DNA of 32,426 nucleotides from Draconibacterium orientale (GTDB lineage Bacteria; Bacteroidota; Bacteroidia; Bacteroidales; DYQJ01). The translations under genes and the position numbers were made by a program. Under the pieces are notes generated by a model. The model saw only the letters and a list, made by a program, of their open reading frames with translations. It did not search any database and was not told the origin of the DNA. Shown in pieces: positions 7,731-18,323 of the stretch (positions are counted from its first letter, which is position 1; every line of letters starts with the position of its first letter). The stretch lies in contig DYQJ01000006.1 of the NCBI GenBank assembly GCA_020719345.1, positions 1-32,426 of the forward strand, written 5' to 3'.

Positions 7731-9575
7731 ATGTGTGGAATTAGTGGAATAATTAATTATAACAACAAAGAAATTGATAAAAAGCAAATAGAAGATATGC
7801 TTATTTCAATAAAACATCGTGGACCCGATGGACAAGGAATATTTATTGATAATAATTTAGCGTTAGGACACGTTAGATTAAGCATAATTGATTTATCGGA
7901 GCAAGCGAATCAACCAATGTTTTCGGAAAATAAGGAAATATCTATAGTTTTTAATGGAGAAATTTATAATTATAAAGAAATTAAAGAACAATTACAAAAT
8001 AAATACAATTTTCAAACAAATTCTGATACCGAAGTTATTATTTATGCCTATAAAGAATGGGGTAAAGATTGTTTGCATAAATTTAATGGAATGTTTGCAT
8101 TTGCTATTTACGACAAATCAGAAGGAACTGTTTTTTTGGTACGAGACAGATTTGGTATAAAACCTTTTTTTTACTATAATGACGAAAATAATTTTATTTT
8201 TAGTTCCGAAATAAAAGGAATACTCGCAAGTAATATAACTAAAGCCGAGATAAATGAAAAATCATTATTCTATTTCATTGTTTTTAATCGTACCGACCAT
8301 GTAGAAGATACTTGTTTTAAAAAAATTAAAAATTTGCGTCCAGGACATTTTGCTACAATTAATCTTAAAACTAACGAATTAGTTATAAAACAATGGTATT
8401 TTTTACCAGAAATAAAAGAGAATACATTATCTTTTAATGACAATAAAAATTTATTACATGAAAAACTAATTAAAAGCATAAAATTACATTTAGTAAGCGA
8501 CGTTCCGGTAGGGTCGGCATTATCGGGAGGCATTGATTCATCCATAATTGTTAGTCTAATGCGTGAAAATTTACCAAAAGATAGTTTGATAAGTTCTTTT
8601 TCGGCTGTTTATGATAAAAGTTGGGATAAAGATGAAAGTAAATATGTAGAATCGGTAGTTAATGAAAAAAGCATTGATGCAAATTATGTTTATCCGACTT
8701 CAGAAATGTTGCTTAAAGAAATTGACGACTTAATTTTAAAACAAGAAGAACCATTTGCGAGTGCCTCTATTTTGGCAAGTAGAAAAGTTTACCAAGAGGC
8801 GAATAAGAAAAATATTAAAGTATTGCTTAACGGACAAGGTGCTGACGAGATTTTTGCTTATGACTATATGGCAGCCTTCTATTTTTATGAAATATTTGTA
8901 AAAATAAAATGGTTAAAACTAATAAAAGAATTATTTTTGTTTAATAAAAAACAGTCGCATTCAAAATTTACGTTTCAACTTTTCGCTTTTTTGTTAGCGC
9001 CCAAGTTTATGAAAAATCGGCTTATATCATTATCTAATAATATAATAAATAAAGATTTTTTTGAAAAATATAAAAACGAGAGTAATTTTAGCCAAACATT
9101 TTTTGCAACCAAAACATTAAATGAGAATGTTAAAAATCATATATTAATGAAATTACATCATTTGCTTAGAGTTGAAGATAAGAACTCTATGTCTTTTTCA
9201 GTTGAAGGCAGAGTACCTTTTTTAGAGCATCAATTAGTTGAATTTGCATTAAATATACCTGCCGAGTATAAAATAAAAAATGGAGAAGTAAAATATATAC
9301 TTAAACAAAGTATGAAAGAACTTTTACCGGAAATAATTTTTAATAGAAATAATAAAATAGGATACGAAACCCCTATGGATAAATGGTTTAGAGAAGAACC
9401 TTTAAAATCGGAAATTGAAAAAATGTTATCTGAAAAAAATCAAGCAATGTTAAAATACTTAAATATAGATTTTATAAAACAAAAATGGCACGAACATCTT
9501 GCAGGTAAGAATAATGGTTCTACTATATGGAAATATTTTTATTTGACAAAATGGAGTAATTATTATTTTAACTAA
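7731..9575 (+). CDS. asnB: Asparagine synthase (glutamine-hydrolyzing)
   Basis: MCGISGIINYN, HRGPDGQGIF, VFNGEIYNY, SALSGGIDSSIIVSLM, GQGADEIFAYDY, VEGRVPFLEH. Confidence 0.95.
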   Translation: MCGISGIINYNNKEIDKKQIEDMLISIKHRGPDGQGIFIDNNLALGHVRLSIIDLSEQANQPMFSENKEISIVFNGEIYNYKEIKEQLQNKYNFQTNSDTEVIIYAYKEWGKDCLHKFNGMFAFAIYDKSEGTVFLVRDRFGIKPFFYYNDENNFIFSSEIKGILASNITKAEINEKSLFYFIVFNRTDHVEDTCFKKIKNLRPGHFATINLKTNELVIKQWYFLPEIKENTLSFNDNKNLLHEKLIKSIKLHLVSDVPVGSALSGGIDSSIIVSLMRENLPKDSLISSFSAVYDKSWDKDESKYVESVVNEKSIDANYVYPTSEMLLKEIDDLILKQEEPFASASILASRKVYQEANKKNIKVLLNGQGADEIFAYDYMAAFYFYEIFVKIKWLKLIKELFLFNKKQSHSKFTFQLFAFLLAPKFMKNRLISLSNNIINKDFFEKYKNESNFSQTFFATKTLNENVKNHILMKLHHLLRVEDKNSMSFSVEGRVPFLEHQLVEFALNIPAEYKIKNGEVKYILKQSMKELLPEIIFNRNNKIGYETPMDKWFREEPLKSEIEKMLSEKNQAMLKYLNIDFIKQKWHEHLAGKNNGSTIWKYFYLTKWSNYYFN

Positions 9576-9580
9576 AAACA

Positions 9581-10813
9581 ATGAATATATTATTTATAGC
9601 TAATTGTGAATCAGTTCATACAGTTCGTTTTGTAAACGAATTTGTAAAACGAGGTAATAATGTGATAATGCTTTCAGCTACTCCTTATTTGGGTAGGACA
9701 GTTGAATATACAGCGGACATTAAGCACATTGAATTTCTTAAACTTTTCACAAAAATATTTAATTTTCTATTTAAAAACAAAATAAAGAATTTTAATCCAG
9801 AAAACTCGCATCCTTTGCATCCATTTAATTTTCTTATATTTTTTCGTATGATTTATCTTTTCTTTTTTGTAAATAAAATCATAAAAAAAGTGGATTTTGA
9901 TGCTGTTTTTTCAATTAATTTAACCACTAATGGTGTTTTTGCATCAAGAATAAAAAGACACGTAAAAAAAATTTGCTGCACTTTAGGTTGCGATTTAAAA
10001 CTTGCTAAATGGTATTCCGTAAAAGAAATAACTAATAAACGATTTGTTGTTAAATATGTTGATAGACACATTGATTATTTTATCAGTTACAACGAAGTTC
10101 AAATATTAAATTTTTTTAAAACTAAAAATTTATTCTCTAATTTAGATAAAATAAGATATATCAATGGATTAGGAGTTGATGTAGAATTGTTTAATCCAAA
10201 ATATAGAAATGTTGAACTCAAAAAAAAATATTATGGTTTAGACGAAACCAGCATACTTGCAGTATGTTTCCGTCAACCTCGTCCTTATTTTGATTTCGCA
10301 ATAATTTTATTACAATTAAAAAAAATAATAACGAAATATCCTAATTTTTATTTTGCAATAGGAACAGGTGGTTTAGAATTTCCTGCACTAATAAAGATAG
10401 TAAAAGAAAATAACATGGAGAAAAACATATTGATGATGCCCAATATTCAATATAAAGATTTACATCTTTACATTTCACAAGGCGATATTTATATAGATCC
10501 AATTAATATATCAAAATTTCCGGAAACTATTTCTATGGGTATTTCGGGTTCACTTTTGGAATCTATGGCATGTGGTTTAATTCCTGTAATAGGTAGACGC
10601 CCTGGATTAGAAAGTTTTTTTGATGCAGAACTACAAGATTTATTGATATATAATAATTTAGAAAATGATATTTATAATTATATAGAAAACGTAATAGAAA
10701 ATAAAAATAATGAAATATTAAAACAAAAATTAAGAGAAATAGTCCATAATAAATCAAATTGGTATAAAACTATAGAATTAATTGAAACCTTATTTAAAAT
10801 AAAAACAGTGTAA
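9581..10813 (+). CDS. Glycosyltransferase family 4 (GT-B)
   Basis: MNILFIANCESVHTVRFVNEFVKRGNNV..., C-terminal SGSLLESMACGLIPVIGRRPGLESFF. Confidence 0.85.
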   Translation: MNILFIANCESVHTVRFVNEFVKRGNNVIMLSATPYLGRTVEYTADIKHIEFLKLFTKIFNFLFKNKIKNFNPENSHPLHPFNFLIFFRMIYLFFFVNKIIKKVDFDAVFSINLTTNGVFASRIKRHVKKICCTLGCDLKLAKWYSVKEITNKRFVVKYVDRHIDYFISYNEVQILNFFKTKNLFSNLDKIRYINGLGVDVELFNPKYRNVELKKKYYGLDETSILAVCFRQPRPYFDFAIILLQLKKIITKYPNFYFAIGTGGLEFPALIKIVKENNMEKNILMMPNIQYKDLHLYISQGDIYIDPINISKFPETISMGISGSLLESMACGLIPVIGRRPGLESFFDAELQDLLIYNNLENDIYNYIENVIENKNNEILKQKLREIVHNKSNWYKTIELIETLFKIKTV

Positions 10814-10828
10814 ATAAAAAATAAATCT

Positions 10829-11540
10829 ATGAATGAAACTATTTACAATTGGAATGATGTAATGAATACTGAAACTCCTTATTTAGTAGCAAAATGGGAA
10901 GATAATAAAGATTATGTCGCTTTGCTTTTAAAACATTCTAAACCTGGCAAGTGGTTAGATGTCGGCTGTGGAATAGGAAATTTTGTAGAATGTTGTAATA
11001 GGTATGGTATTGATTGTATTGGTGTTGAAGGTCATGAATCAGCCAAAGAAATAGCACAAAAACGATTCCCGCAAATACAAATTGATATTAATGATATTAC
11101 AGATTCTTTATCTTATGAAGATAATACTTTTTCGGTAGTTTTTTGTAATCAAGTTATAGAACACATTTCAAACGCAAAAACTAATAAACGAAATCTACCG
11201 AGTACTAAAAGATGATGGTATAGCATTTATTAATATGCCAAGTATTTATAACAAAGAAGGAAGAAACGAACCATCTCACATTAATTGTATGTCAATTAGT
11301 CAATTAAATAATTATCTAAAAATATCTGGATTTGCAGAAATATATCCAACTGTTTATCCGAAATTTTTATTTGGTAATAACTTTATTAGCAAAGCTGTTA
11401 GTGGTATATTATTTTTTATTTTACCTTATGATTTTTTTACCTCAAACACAGCGACAATAGCAAAGAAGAAAATAGAAAGTAATTCGCTTAAAATATTTAG
11501 TAAAAGAAAATATTATATAGATAAAATGTTGAGATGGTAA
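10829..11540 (+). pseudogene. Class I SAM-dependent methyltransferase, split by a frameshift at A-run 11176..11180
   Basis: ORF 10829..11215 has WLDVGCGIGNFVECC and VVFCNQVIEHISNA; shifting frame in the A-run restores ...LINEIYRVLKDDGIAFINMPSIYNKEGRNEPSHINCMS through 11540. Confidence 0.85.
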
Positions 11541-11600
11541 TGTAATTATGACCTTATTTATACATATATAATGAACACAACAATAAAAAATTGAAAAATT

Positions 11601-12446
11601 ATGAATGATTTTTTAAGATGCCCGTCTTGTTTTGAGAATAAGTTAATCTTTAACGAAAGTAATCTTTTCTGTGATAATTGCAAAACAAAATATGAATTAT
11701 ATAGTAACAAACCTGTATTGGTAAATAATGAACATAAATTAGTGAGTTATGGTAAAGTATTAGTTAATAAGTCTGAAGATGATTTTAAACAAGAAGCCGA
11801 ATGGTCAAAAGAATTTATTGATTTAATTCCTAAGGGTTCCGGTTATTTACTTGATTATGCTTGTGGTGGAGGCGCCAGAAAATTGTGTGAACAAAAAGGA
11901 TATAATTACATTGGCGTTGATTATTTCAATGACTATGGAGTAACAGTAATTGCGCATGGCGAAAATTTACCATTTAAAGATAATACTTATTCTGTTGTTA
12001 CAAGTAGTGCAGTAATGGAACATATACCAAACCCTTGGCGTGCATGTAGTGAAATATGCCGAGTTTTAAAAACAGACGGATATTATGTTGGTTCAACTGC
12101 CTTCTTATATCCTTATCACGAAAGCTCCCACTATAATATGAGTCATCTTGGCGTTAAATTAATGTTAGAGCAAGCAGGATTAAAAGTAATAAAAATAATT
12201 CCATGGAATTCTTCAGGTTTTGAAGCAATATTAAAAACATTTATAGGACTTCCATTATTGTATTTTTTAGTTTATCCTTTAATTTGGTCATATAATATTC
12301 TTTTTTATTTAAGAAAATTATCTATGAAAAGCTTTTTAATTATTTATAGAAAAAATGAAGTTAAGAAAAGAAGAATAATTGAATATATTGAAGAAGATAA
12401 ACTTCGTTTTACTTCAGAATTTACATATCTGGCAGTTAAAAGATGA
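11601..12446 (+). CDS. Class I SAM-dependent methyltransferase with N-terminal zinc-ribbon (Trm112-like)
   Basis: LRCPSCFENKLIFNESNLFCDNCKTKYEL; YLLDYACGGGARKLCEQKGYNYIGVDYF; VVTSSAVMEHIPNPWRACSEICRVLKTDGYYVGSTAF. Confidence 0.88.
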   Translation: MNDFLRCPSCFENKLIFNESNLFCDNCKTKYELYSNKPVLVNNEHKLVSYGKVLVNKSEDDFKQEAEWSKEFIDLIPKGSGYLLDYACGGGARKLCEQKGYNYIGVDYFNDYGVTVIAHGENLPFKDNTYSVVTSSAVMEHIPNPWRACSEICRVLKTDGYYVGSTAFLYPYHESSHYNMSHLGVKLMLEQAGLKVIKIIPWNSSGFEAILKTFIGLPLLYFLVYPLIWSYNILFYLRKLSMKSFLIIYRKNEVKKRRIIEYIEEDKLRFTSEFTYLAVKR

Positions 12447-13732
12447 GAACCAAGATTTTAAGCTATTATAATAAGTTTGTATCCTATAAATTTGTTAAAG
12501 ACTCTATATATTCTTTAATTAGTTTTGTAATACTTGCTATTAGTGGAATAATTATAAATGTATTGATTGGAAATGCTTACGAAGCTTCCGGGCTTGGCAT
12601 TTTCAATCAAACGTTAGCTTTGTATATGATTTTTTCTATGGTTTCTTCCTTAGGTTTAAATTCAGCTGTAATTAAATTTTCGGCAGAGCATAAAGAAAAT
12701 CATTCGGAATTACAAAATATTTTTTCTTCGGCATCTTTTATAACATTCTTGTTTTCAGTTTTTTTTGTCATTTTAATAATTATTATAACATTTTTTTTTC
12801 CTGCAATCTTTTTTAATTCGGAAGTTACTAAGGCAACAACAATAATTTGTTTGAGCTTACCGTTTTTTTCACAAAATAAAATTTTCACTGCGTTAACAAA
12901 TGGTTTACGGCACATGAAAATATATTCTATAATTCAATCATGTCGTTGGTTATTAATCATTTTATTAATAACTATATCTATTTTATTGAAAAAAGAAATA
13001 TATTTTATATTTTATAGTTTTATAATTACGGAGGTGTTACTTTTTAGTTTTTTTAGTTTTTTCTACTATAAGTATTTCTCATTTAAAATAACTAATAATA
13101 AGTGGTTTAAAATAAATTTAATATTTGGCAGTAAGTCCATTTTTGTCAGTTTTTTATCGGAATCCAATAGCAAAATAGATGTTTTTTTTATAAGTTTCTT
13201 TTTATCAAATCATCATGTAGGCATATATACTTTTGCAGCTGAAATTGTAAAAGGTTTGTTATCTTTTGCTTCGGTTCTGCAACTAAATATAAATCCCATT
13301 GTATCAGAATTATGGGCAAAGCAAGATGTAAGCGCAATTCAAAAATATACTAATAAAATTTCAAAAATAATGAAATTAGTTATGTTATTTTTTCTAATTG
13401 TTGCTGCAATCTCATATCCTATTTATGTATATTTGTTTACCAAAGACGAAACTTTTGTTGAGTCAATTCCGATTTTTTATATTTTACTTGTAGGAGCTTA
13501 TTTGCCGTCAGTTTACTATTTTGCCGGCGCTTATTTAACGATGGCTAATTTTTTAAATACCGTCTTAAAACAGCTAATAATTATATTGACATTCAATATA
13601 TGCGCCTGTATTATTTTTATTTATTTTTTTGATTTATATGGGGCAGCAATTTCTACATCTTTAACTTATACTTTTATAATCTTAATAATCAATTATTTTG
13701 TAAAAAAGAAGATGAAAATCTCGCTTTTCTAA
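12443..13732 (+). CDS. Oligosaccharide flippase (Wzx-like, MOP superfamily)
   Basis: Multi-spanning hydrophobic protein with GLGIFNQTLALYMIFSMVSSLGLNSAVIKFSAEH, in polysaccharide-cluster context; overlaps the upstream gene by 4 nt. Confidence 0.8.
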   Translation: MRTKILSYYNKFVSYKFVKDSIYSLISFVILAISGIIINVLIGNAYEASGLGIFNQTLALYMIFSMVSSLGLNSAVIKFSAEHKENHSELQNIFSSASFITFLFSVFFVILIIIITFFFPAIFFNSEVTKATTIICLSLPFFSQNKIFTALTNGLRHMKIYSIIQSCRWLLIILLITISILLKKEIYFIFYSFIITEVLLFSFFSFFYYKYFSFKITNNKWFKINLIFGSKSIFVSFLSESNSKIDVFFISFFLSNHHVGIYTFAAEIVKGLLSFASVLQLNINPIVSELWAKQDVSAIQKYTNKISKIMKLVMLFFLIVAAISYPIYVYLFTKDETFVESIPIFYILLVGAYLPSVYYFAGAYLTMANFLNTVLKQLIIILTFNICACIIFIYFFDLYGAAISTSLTYTFIILIINYFVKKKMKISLF

Positions 13733-13844
13733 AAAAAATTAAAATACGCTTGACTTTTAAAATATTTTGTGAAATTGTAATTACTCTAAAAAATTTTAGT
13801 TATTTTTGTGAATCAAATATTATCTTTATTCATTAAACTTATTT

Positions 13845-15113
13845 ATGAAAAAAAATATAGATATAATTATAAAATTTTTTACTTCTGATTTGTGGAAACT
13901 TGACCACCGCGTCATGAAATTCCCAAAACGTTGGGGAATCGTTATATTGAAAATATTGACTCTCGCCATCCGAAAATATGACCAGAACGACTGTTTTACT
14001 AAGGCTTCGTCTTTAACTTTTTTTACCTTGTTGTCCATCGTTCCGGCAATAGCAATGGGATTTGGAATAGCTAAGGGCTTTGGTTTAGAAGAACTTATGG
14101 AGAATGCTCTGCGAAAGAACCTTACTGGACAAGAAGAAGTAGCCGAATACATGCTCAGCTTCTCGCGCTCTATGTTAGAGACTACCAAAGGAGGAATTAT
14201 TGCCGGAGTAGGATTAATCATGCTTTTCTGGACGGTCATAAAACTGATAGATAAAATTGAACGTGCCTTTAACCACTCATGGAAAATAGATAAAACACGA
14301 AACTGGTCTCGCAAAATATCTAATTACATGACTATTATTATAACGGCGCCGATATTGATTATTTTGTCAAGCAGCATGACAGTATTTATCAAAACAATAG
14401 TAAATTCGGCTACCAGCAAATTTACGATACTTGAATATGCCTCTCCATTGTTGATGTTTTTTATTGAGATGGCACCATATATTATTGTCTGGCTGTTGTT
14501 TATGTTAATATATTATATTATTCCTTTCACTAAGGTAGAAATAAAAGCTGCACTCATCGCCGGAATCATCGCTGGAACAATATTTCAATTAACACAATGG
14601 GCATATATCAATTTTCAAATCGGCGTTGGAAGTTATAATGCCATATATGGAAGCTTTGCTGCATTGCCGCTTTTTTTGATATGGATGCAAACAAGCTGGT
14701 ACATAACACTCTTCGGCGTAGAAATTAGTGTCAGCATACAAAATTTTAGCAAAATACGATTTGACATAGAAAAGATGGACATCAGTATAAATCAACGAAA
14801 CAGCATCGCTGTACAAACAGTTAATATTATCTTTAAAAATTTGAAAGATAATGGTGAGCCGCTGACGACAACTGACATTGCAAACCGTATGAATATACCC
14901 GAATTTTACGTGCAAAATATCATCACCGAACTGTTAGCACTGAAAATCATCGTTCCTCTTTACAATGAAGATACTGAAGACGAACTTAAATATTTGCCGA
15001 TGATAGACATTAACAGTCTAAGCGCAAAAGACCTGACCGACAAGCTCTTAAATAATAATTCCTCTAATTTTGACTTTCAAGACGTAAAACTCACTAATGA
15101 ATTAACGAATTAA
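13845..15113 (+). CDS. YihY/virulence factor BrkB family membrane protein
   Basis: KASSLTFFTLLSIVPAIAMGFGIAKGFG, IERAFNHSWKIDKTRNWSRKISNYM, GSYNAIYGSFAALPLFLIWMQTSWYITLFGVEIS. Confidence 0.93.
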   Translation: MKKNIDIIIKFFTSDLWKLDHRVMKFPKRWGIVILKILTLAIRKYDQNDCFTKASSLTFFTLLSIVPAIAMGFGIAKGFGLEELMENALRKNLTGQEEVAEYMLSFSRSMLETTKGGIIAGVGLIMLFWTVIKLIDKIERAFNHSWKIDKTRNWSRKISNYMTIIITAPILIILSSSMTVFIKTIVNSATSKFTILEYASPLLMFFIEMAPYIIVWLLFMLIYYIIPFTKVEIKAALIAGIIAGTIFQLTQWAYINFQIGVGSYNAIYGSFAALPLFLIWMQTSWYITLFGVEISVSIQNFSKIRFDIEKMDISINQRNSIAVQTVNIIFKNLKDNGEPLTTTDIANRMNIPEFYVQNIITELLALKIIVPLYNEDTEDELKYLPMIDINSLSAKDLTDKLLNNNSSNFDFQDVKLTNELTN

Positions 15114-15246
15114 TAAATATTATGAACTTTTTGAAAATATCAGCGATAATCTAATATCTATTAATCAAATTGATGCTGATTTATTACAGTATAAATTGAA
15201 AAATAATAAAAGTTTTAGAGGAGAATAAAAATAATCGCCATATTTT

Positions 15247-15930
15247 CTAATTGTTTATCAATTCGTTAATCATTTGTATTTTAGCGAAATTATGAAATAT
15301 GTCTTTTTCTATGTTTAGAAAATTGTCGTTTGCTCGGCTAAATTTAATAGTGCCATTCTCAAGATAATGAATTTCATCACAAATAGACGTTAAACTTTCT
15401 AATATATGTGAGGTAATTAATATAGTTTTTTGTCTTTGTTTTAGCTGTATAATAATCATTTGCACGACCTTACAAGTTTCTAAATCCAGACCATTAAATG
15501 GCTCGTCCAATATTAATATCGGTTTGTCTAATTTTAATACCCCAAGCAGTGCGAGTTTCTTCTTCATGCCGGTAGAATAATTATCAATCAAATTCTCCAG
15601 AGGCAGTTCAAATATTTTGTTCCATGCCGGTAAGTCAAATTTTTTATTTTCAAATAGACTCAAATATTCGGTGGCAGTAATATTAGAATAGAAGAAATTT
15701 TCTGTTTCTAAATACGCTATCTGTTTCTTTGTAAATTTTTGATTATCAAGCATAATTGTTCCTTCATTTGGTTTTAGTATCCCAAAAATGGTATTTAATA
15801 AAGTTGTTTTTCCGGCGCCATTTAATCCTACGAGTCCATGTATTTTGTGCTGTAGCATCTTAAGATTGAGTTTATTTATAATATTAATCTCTTTCTGATA
15901 GTGAACAGATAAATTGTCAATTGTAATCAT
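15247..15930 (-). CDS. ABC transporter ATP-binding protein
   Basis: Walker A GLVGLNGAGKTTLL, signature NYSTGMKKKLALLGVL, Walker B PILILDEPFNGLD. Confidence 0.95.
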   Translation of the reverse strand: MITIDNLSVHYQKEINIINKLNLKMLQHKIHGLVGLNGAGKTTLLNTIFGILKPNEGTIMLDNQKFTKKQIAYLETENFFYSNITATEYLSLFENKKFDLPAWNKIFELPLENLIDNYSTGMKKKLALLGVLKLDKPILILDEPFNGLDLETCKVVQMIIIQLKQRQKTILITSHILESLTSICDEIHYLENGTIKFSRANDNFLNIEKDIFHNFAKIQMINELINN

Positions 15931-16879
15931 TCAAATATAGTATTAAATTTTTTTTTGCTTTATAATAATAAATCGGTATCATAACAAATATTATCGGGAG
16001 GAAGAAAAAAGTTATTGTCAATATAATTGTATTTGCTTGCAGCTCTGCATTGGGATAATACATGGCATATTTTAAAAGTATAGCGAATACAATAAATAGT
16101 AAACTTATAGCAAAAATAATAGTTACAATCATATAGTGCTGATAATTAAAGATTAAAAACATTAAAATTATCGGCAGTTGTATAAAAATAAAAATTATTA
16201 AGTTAGATTTTAATTTTTTGCTAATAAATATGTTCGGTGCGAGTTCGTTTATCTCAATAATATTTCGCGGTTCGCAAAGTATGTAAAAGGTTGAAAATAT
16301 TAATGTATTGATAATAAGAACAATCGGAGCCGTACCTATCCAAAATCCTAATGCGACAGCAATTATATTTAGCGGAATTATAAAATAGAAATTTTGTCTC
16401 AGTCCGCTTTTTATTTCAAAACAGTCATTCGGTATAATTTTCAATATTTTATTGTTTATATTTTCTTTTCTTTTCTTAATAGAGATATTAATAAAAGGAA
16501 TTATTGCAGTTCCTAATATAAGATAACCTGTTAAAATATAGTTCTTTAGAATTATTAGCTGTACCAGAAATGGCAGTAAAAGGATTAAATACTCGGACAG
16601 ATAAATAAGTTGTGGTTTATCAGTAATAATATTTATAAAAGTCTTATCTTTTCTTCGGATATGAATAAAAAATATTGTCGCTATTATGAATATAATTGTT
16701 ATAACAGCACTACGAGTTTGTTGTAACTGCTTGAAAATAAACGCCAATAGCAGAATAGTTATAATAAGAAGTATGATAATTCTAAATATTCCGATGCTTG
16801 CTATATTTCGGTATGTCTGCTTAATACGTATTGATAAAATTTTAGCTATCATTTTAAATATAAATTTCTTTTTCCACAA
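15917..16879 (-). CDS. Membrane protein, probable ABC transporter permease partner
   Basis: Hydrophobic 320-aa protein overlapping the ABC ATPase start by 14 nt. Confidence 0.65.
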   Translation of the reverse strand: MWKKKFIFKMIAKILSIRIKQTYRNIASIGIFRIIILLIITILLLAFIFKQLQQTRSAVITIIFIIATIFFIHIRRKDKTFINIITDKPQLIYLSEYLILLLPFLVQLIILKNYILTGYLILGTAIIPFINISIKKRKENINNKILKIIPNDCFEIKSGLRQNFYFIIPLNIIAVALGFWIGTAPIVLIINTLIFSTFYILCEPRNIIEINELAPNIFISKKLKSNLIIFIFIQLPIILMFLIFNYQHYMIVTIIFAISLLFIVFAILLKYAMYYPNAELQANTIILTITFFFLPIIFVMIPIYYYKAKKNLILYLNDYN

Positions 16880-18227
16880 AAAATAAGAATAGCGAAACTA
16901 CCAACAAATCAGCCGAACCTCCGGGCGAGATGTTATATTTTTCACAAAATTTTATTAATTCGCTGTATTCTATCTTATTATCAATTACTTGACGGGCTAA
17001 TAATTTTAGTTGTTCCAGCGTTTCTATGCCTTTGCGATAGACGATATTAGAGTCGTTATTATGTGCAATTATAGTTAATAATGTTTTTTCTAAAGCATAA
17101 GATATTTTCTGTTTATCATTAAAAAAATCTTTATCAAAAATGTGTCGGAGTGTTTTGATGCTATAATTAAATACCGTCGGCATCCCTTGTTCTACCTCTG
17201 CTCGTATGCCTGAGAAGCCATATAAAAGAAAACATAATTCGCCGTTGGTTTTTTTTGCGGTGTCAGATTTGTTATTTAATTCGTTATTAACTATATCTTT
17301 ACAGATGAGTTTTACTGTTTCAACAAATTTTTCTTCTGAAAAAGTTTGATATTTAGACAATATATATGCTACAGAAAAAACTGATATTCCGAGCAGGAAG
17401 ATGAGTCCTTTTTGAGTGTTTACATTATTGGTTGTCTTGAACATTTCTTGTTCCATTTGTATTCCTATTTCACGAATCAAAGCGAGTACATTTGTAAATT
17501 CTGCCTCATAATCATATCCTAATTCTGCAAAATTTCTAATAAACGGGGCAAGCGTAGCGGTAGAATTAATAAACATGTAATAGTTCATATCCGAGTGCGA
17601 ACCATCATTAAAAAAATCTACCAATCCTGGCTTAGGGGAGAATGACACCTCGTAAATCATTGATTTAATGGCAAATTCAACTAATTTATTAATAATATTG
17701 TTCTTTTTTTGTTTGTACAAATAATTTCGTATTTCTGTAAAAATATTGTCTCGCAGTTCCGAATAAGTATGTTTTCGCTCTCGCATACAGATAATAGCTG
17801 CTTCATTTTGACAGATAAAACATTTTTTCAGTTTTCCGGAGCTAATGTTCTCTGCTTTTTCATTACATACATCTAAGTCAATAACTCGTCCTATATAATG
17901 TTTGTTTTCAAAGAGTTCACAAATTCTTTTTATTTCGTGGGCGCTATAAAAATCTTTTCGCAAAGTCCAGAGAACATAATTGCCTGCCAAAATATCATTA
18001 CAATCTATTTCTTGTACAATATTTATGCGATTGGCGGCGAGCCATATTTTTATCTCGCTTTTTATTGTCTCAAAAAAGATGTCTATTAGTTCATCTTTTT
18101 TTGGAATACCCGGAATATTTAAGCTAAAACTAATAATTATTTTATTTTCGGAAGCTAATTTTTTCTTTATTAGCATTCTTTGTTCTCTCTGAATTAAAAT
18201 ATTGTCTAATAATATGTTCTCCATCAT
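16854..18227 (-). CDS. citXG: CitX-CitG fusion (citrate lyase holo-ACP synthase / triphosphoribosyl-dephospho-CoA synthase)
   Basis: N-terminal CitX-like region (REQRMLIKKKLASENKIIISFSLNIPGIPK...GRVIDLDV...KKCFICQNEAAIICMRERKHTYSEL), C-terminal CitG motif VSFSPKPGLVDFFNDGSHSDMNYYMFINS. Confidence 0.85.
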   Translation of the reverse strand: MMENILLDNILIQREQRMLIKKKLASENKIIISFSLNIPGIPKKDELIDIFFETIKSEIKIWLAANRINIVQEIDCNDILAGNYVLWTLRKDFYSAHEIKRICELFENKHYIGRVIDLDVCNEKAENISSGKLKKCFICQNEAAIICMRERKHTYSELRDNIFTEIRNYLYKQKKNNIINKLVEFAIKSMIYEVSFSPKPGLVDFFNDGSHSDMNYYMFINSTATLAPFIRNFAELGYDYEAEFTNVLALIREIGIQMEQEMFKTTNNVNTQKGLIFLLGISVFSVAYILSKYQTFSEEKFVETVKLICKDIVNNELNNKSDTAKKTNGELCFLLYGFSGIRAEVEQGMPTVFNYSIKTLRHIFDKDFFNDKQKISYALEKTLLTIIAHNNDSNIVYRKGIETLEQLKLLARQVIDNKIEYSELIKFCEKYNISPGGSADLLVVSLFLFFVEKEIYI

Positions 18228-18238
18228 TTATTTTTTTT

Positions 18239-18319
18239 ACCACAAAGGAATGAGAGGAATGAAAGTTTTACAAAGACGCAAATTTAGATAAACTTTCATT
18301 CCTTTCATCGCTATGTGGT
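18239..18319. repeat. Imperfect 30-bp inverted repeat (26/30) with 21-nt loop
   Basis: accacaaaggaatgagaggaatgaaagttt (18239-18268) vs aaactttcattcctttcatcgctatgtggt (18290-18319). Confidence 0.9.
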
Positions 18320-18323
18320 TTAA

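Noticed and set aside
7731-9575. asnB as an unusual amidotransferase
   Set aside because: Motifs are those of an ordinary glutamine-hydrolysing asparagine synthase, common in polysaccharide clusters.
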